Source of the DNA: Bacteroidales bacterium
GTDB lineage: Bacteria > Bacteroidota > Bacteroidia > Bacteroidales > Paludibacteraceae
DNA length: 14,530 nt
NCBI GenBank assembly: GCA_018066005.1
Contig: JAGHSG010000022.1
Location: 1-14,530, forward strand
Direction of reading: 5' to 3'
Below, in pieces: positions 13,963-14,530 of this stretch; the stretch's first letter is position 1; the number at the start of each line of letters is the position of its first letter. Position numbers and translations under genes: made by a program. The notes below the pieces were generated by a model, which was not told where the DNA came from, ran no database searches, and was given only the letters and a program-made list of their open reading frames with translations.

Positions 13963-14530
13963 TTCCCATCCGGTGAGGGTGGCTATATAGGGGATGAGCA
14001 CATGTGCGGCCTTGCAGTGCGCTTCGTAGTTAGGATGCTTGTCAGCCCCCAAGTTGCGTTCATCATCGTGAAAAAGGGCGCCGGAGAAGGGGCAGAAAGT
14101 TATATTCGTCAAGCCACATTCACCCACCACCTGACGGACATAATCGGTCAATAAAGGAACGCCTTTTTTGGTGCAACAGATAATCGGATGTTGTGCCCCG
14201 TAATTACTTTTTATCTGATGGAGCAACCGCATGTAGTTGCGTGCAAAATCTTCGTACGCGGGATGTTGGTTGACGGAGAAATCATTTCCGCCTAACAGTA
14301 TGACGGTTATCTGCGGTTTGAACGCCGACTGCAAGGCGTCCCAGCGCGTCGTGGAGTCTTCGTCCAGTGTCTGGCAGTAGCGGTCAGGCATATACCGGCC
14401 GGCAAATTTACTGTTGTAGTTGCGTACTATACCCATTCCCGAATTAGCGATAAGGGTATAGTCGGCGTTGAAATAGCGTGCCAGTATGGCGGCATAGGTC
14501 TTGGCGGATGTTTCCGTCTCGGGTGTGAAA
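13927..14530 (-). CDS. SGNH/GDSL hydrolase, CE2-like esterase (5' end outside window)
   Basis: At least 200 codons are open on the minus strand and the frame runs to the right edge, so the start lies beyond it. An internal ATG at 14436 is not the start, because the preceding in-frame residues (FTPETETSAKTYAAILARYF...TLIANSG) fit the family. Visible SGNH features: SGMGIVRNYN (block II region), ILLGGNDFS (block III, GxND) and DKHPNYEAHCKAA (block V, with the catalytic D and H). The nucleophile Ser block (GDS) should lie about 25 residues upstream, outside the window. The arrangement resembles carbohydrate esterase family 2 acetylxylan esterases, so sugar-acetate hydrolysis is the best guess. 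No export signal can be judged. The 3' end overlaps fbp by 36 nt, convergently. Confidence 0.85.
   Translation of the reverse strand, partial: FTPETETSAKTYAAILARYFNADYTLIANSGMGIVRNYNSKFAGRYMPDRYCQTLDEDSTTRWDALQSAFKPQITVILLGGNDFSVNQHPAYEDFARNYMRLLHQIKSNYGAQHPIICCTKKGVPLLTDYVRQVVGECGLTNITFCPFSGALFHDDERNLGADKHPNYEAHCKAAHVLIPYIATLTGWELQDGSLLVGIQ

Overview
The window looks like chromosomal core sequence from a Bacteroidota member, most probably order Bacteroidales. Three things point there. Five recognisable promoters all have the Bacteroidota form (TTTG, 20 nt, TAnnTTTG). The gene content is typical of the group: class III fructose-1,6-bisphosphatase, a kinase fused to a RapZ C-terminal domain, and a C[A/G]xxG..GGP-type Ig-like lipoprotein. 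Shine-Dalgarno sequences are largely absent. I do not try to name a genus. I see no phage, IS element, CRISPR array or rRNA.

Layout. (1) 1-2205, minus strand: threonyl-tRNA synthetase thrS, followed after 9 nt by the N-terminus of an EptA-like phosphoethanolamine transferase that runs off the left edge. (2) 2206-2410: divergent intergenic region with one promoter facing each way. (3) 2411-7719, plus strand: a tight run of YigZ/IMPACT-type protein, PlsB/PlsC-like acyltransferase, coaD (32 nt overlap), S41 carboxy-terminal protease (2 nt gap) and a large Ig-like lipoprotein (14 nt overlap). The lipoprotein frame is cut by an in-frame TAG. (4) 7723-9439, minus strand: ROK sugar kinase then polysaccharide deacetylase (4 nt gap), with their own promoter. 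(5) 9473-11756, minus strand: a kinase/RapZ-C fusion then a sugar-1-phosphate nucleotidyltransferase (3 nt gap). This resembles an AmgK/MurU cell-wall sugar recycling pair. (6) 11782-13962, plus strand: promoter, tRNA-Glu(CTC), terminator, a heptamer repeat array, then fbp, whose frame is shifted at a run of eight A. (7) 13927-14530, minus strand: an SGNH/CE2-like esterase running off the right edge and overlapping the fbp tail convergently.

The genes are mostly housekeeping: translation (thrS, tRNA-Glu), CoA synthesis (coaD), envelope lipid and wall metabolism (acyltransferase, EptA-like, deacetylase, AmgK/MurU-like pair, S41 protease, lipoprotein) and sugar metabolism (ROK kinase, Fbp).

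No new multi-gene system is evident. The most unusual signal is a set of short tandem arrays with 7 or 8 nt period (AATGCAC, TTAGAGA, AATGATGA/ATTGATGA) placed at gene junctions and inside coding sequence. Three AATGCAC units read in frame give the same heptapeptide, NAQCTMH, inside two unrelated enzymes (ThrS and the MurU-like transferase). Another copy supplies the only plausible start codon of the EptA-like gene. Two otherwise well-conserved genes are broken by a single-base-scale lesion each (TAG in the lipoprotein, an extra A in fbp). These could be sequence errors, real mutations or recoding.
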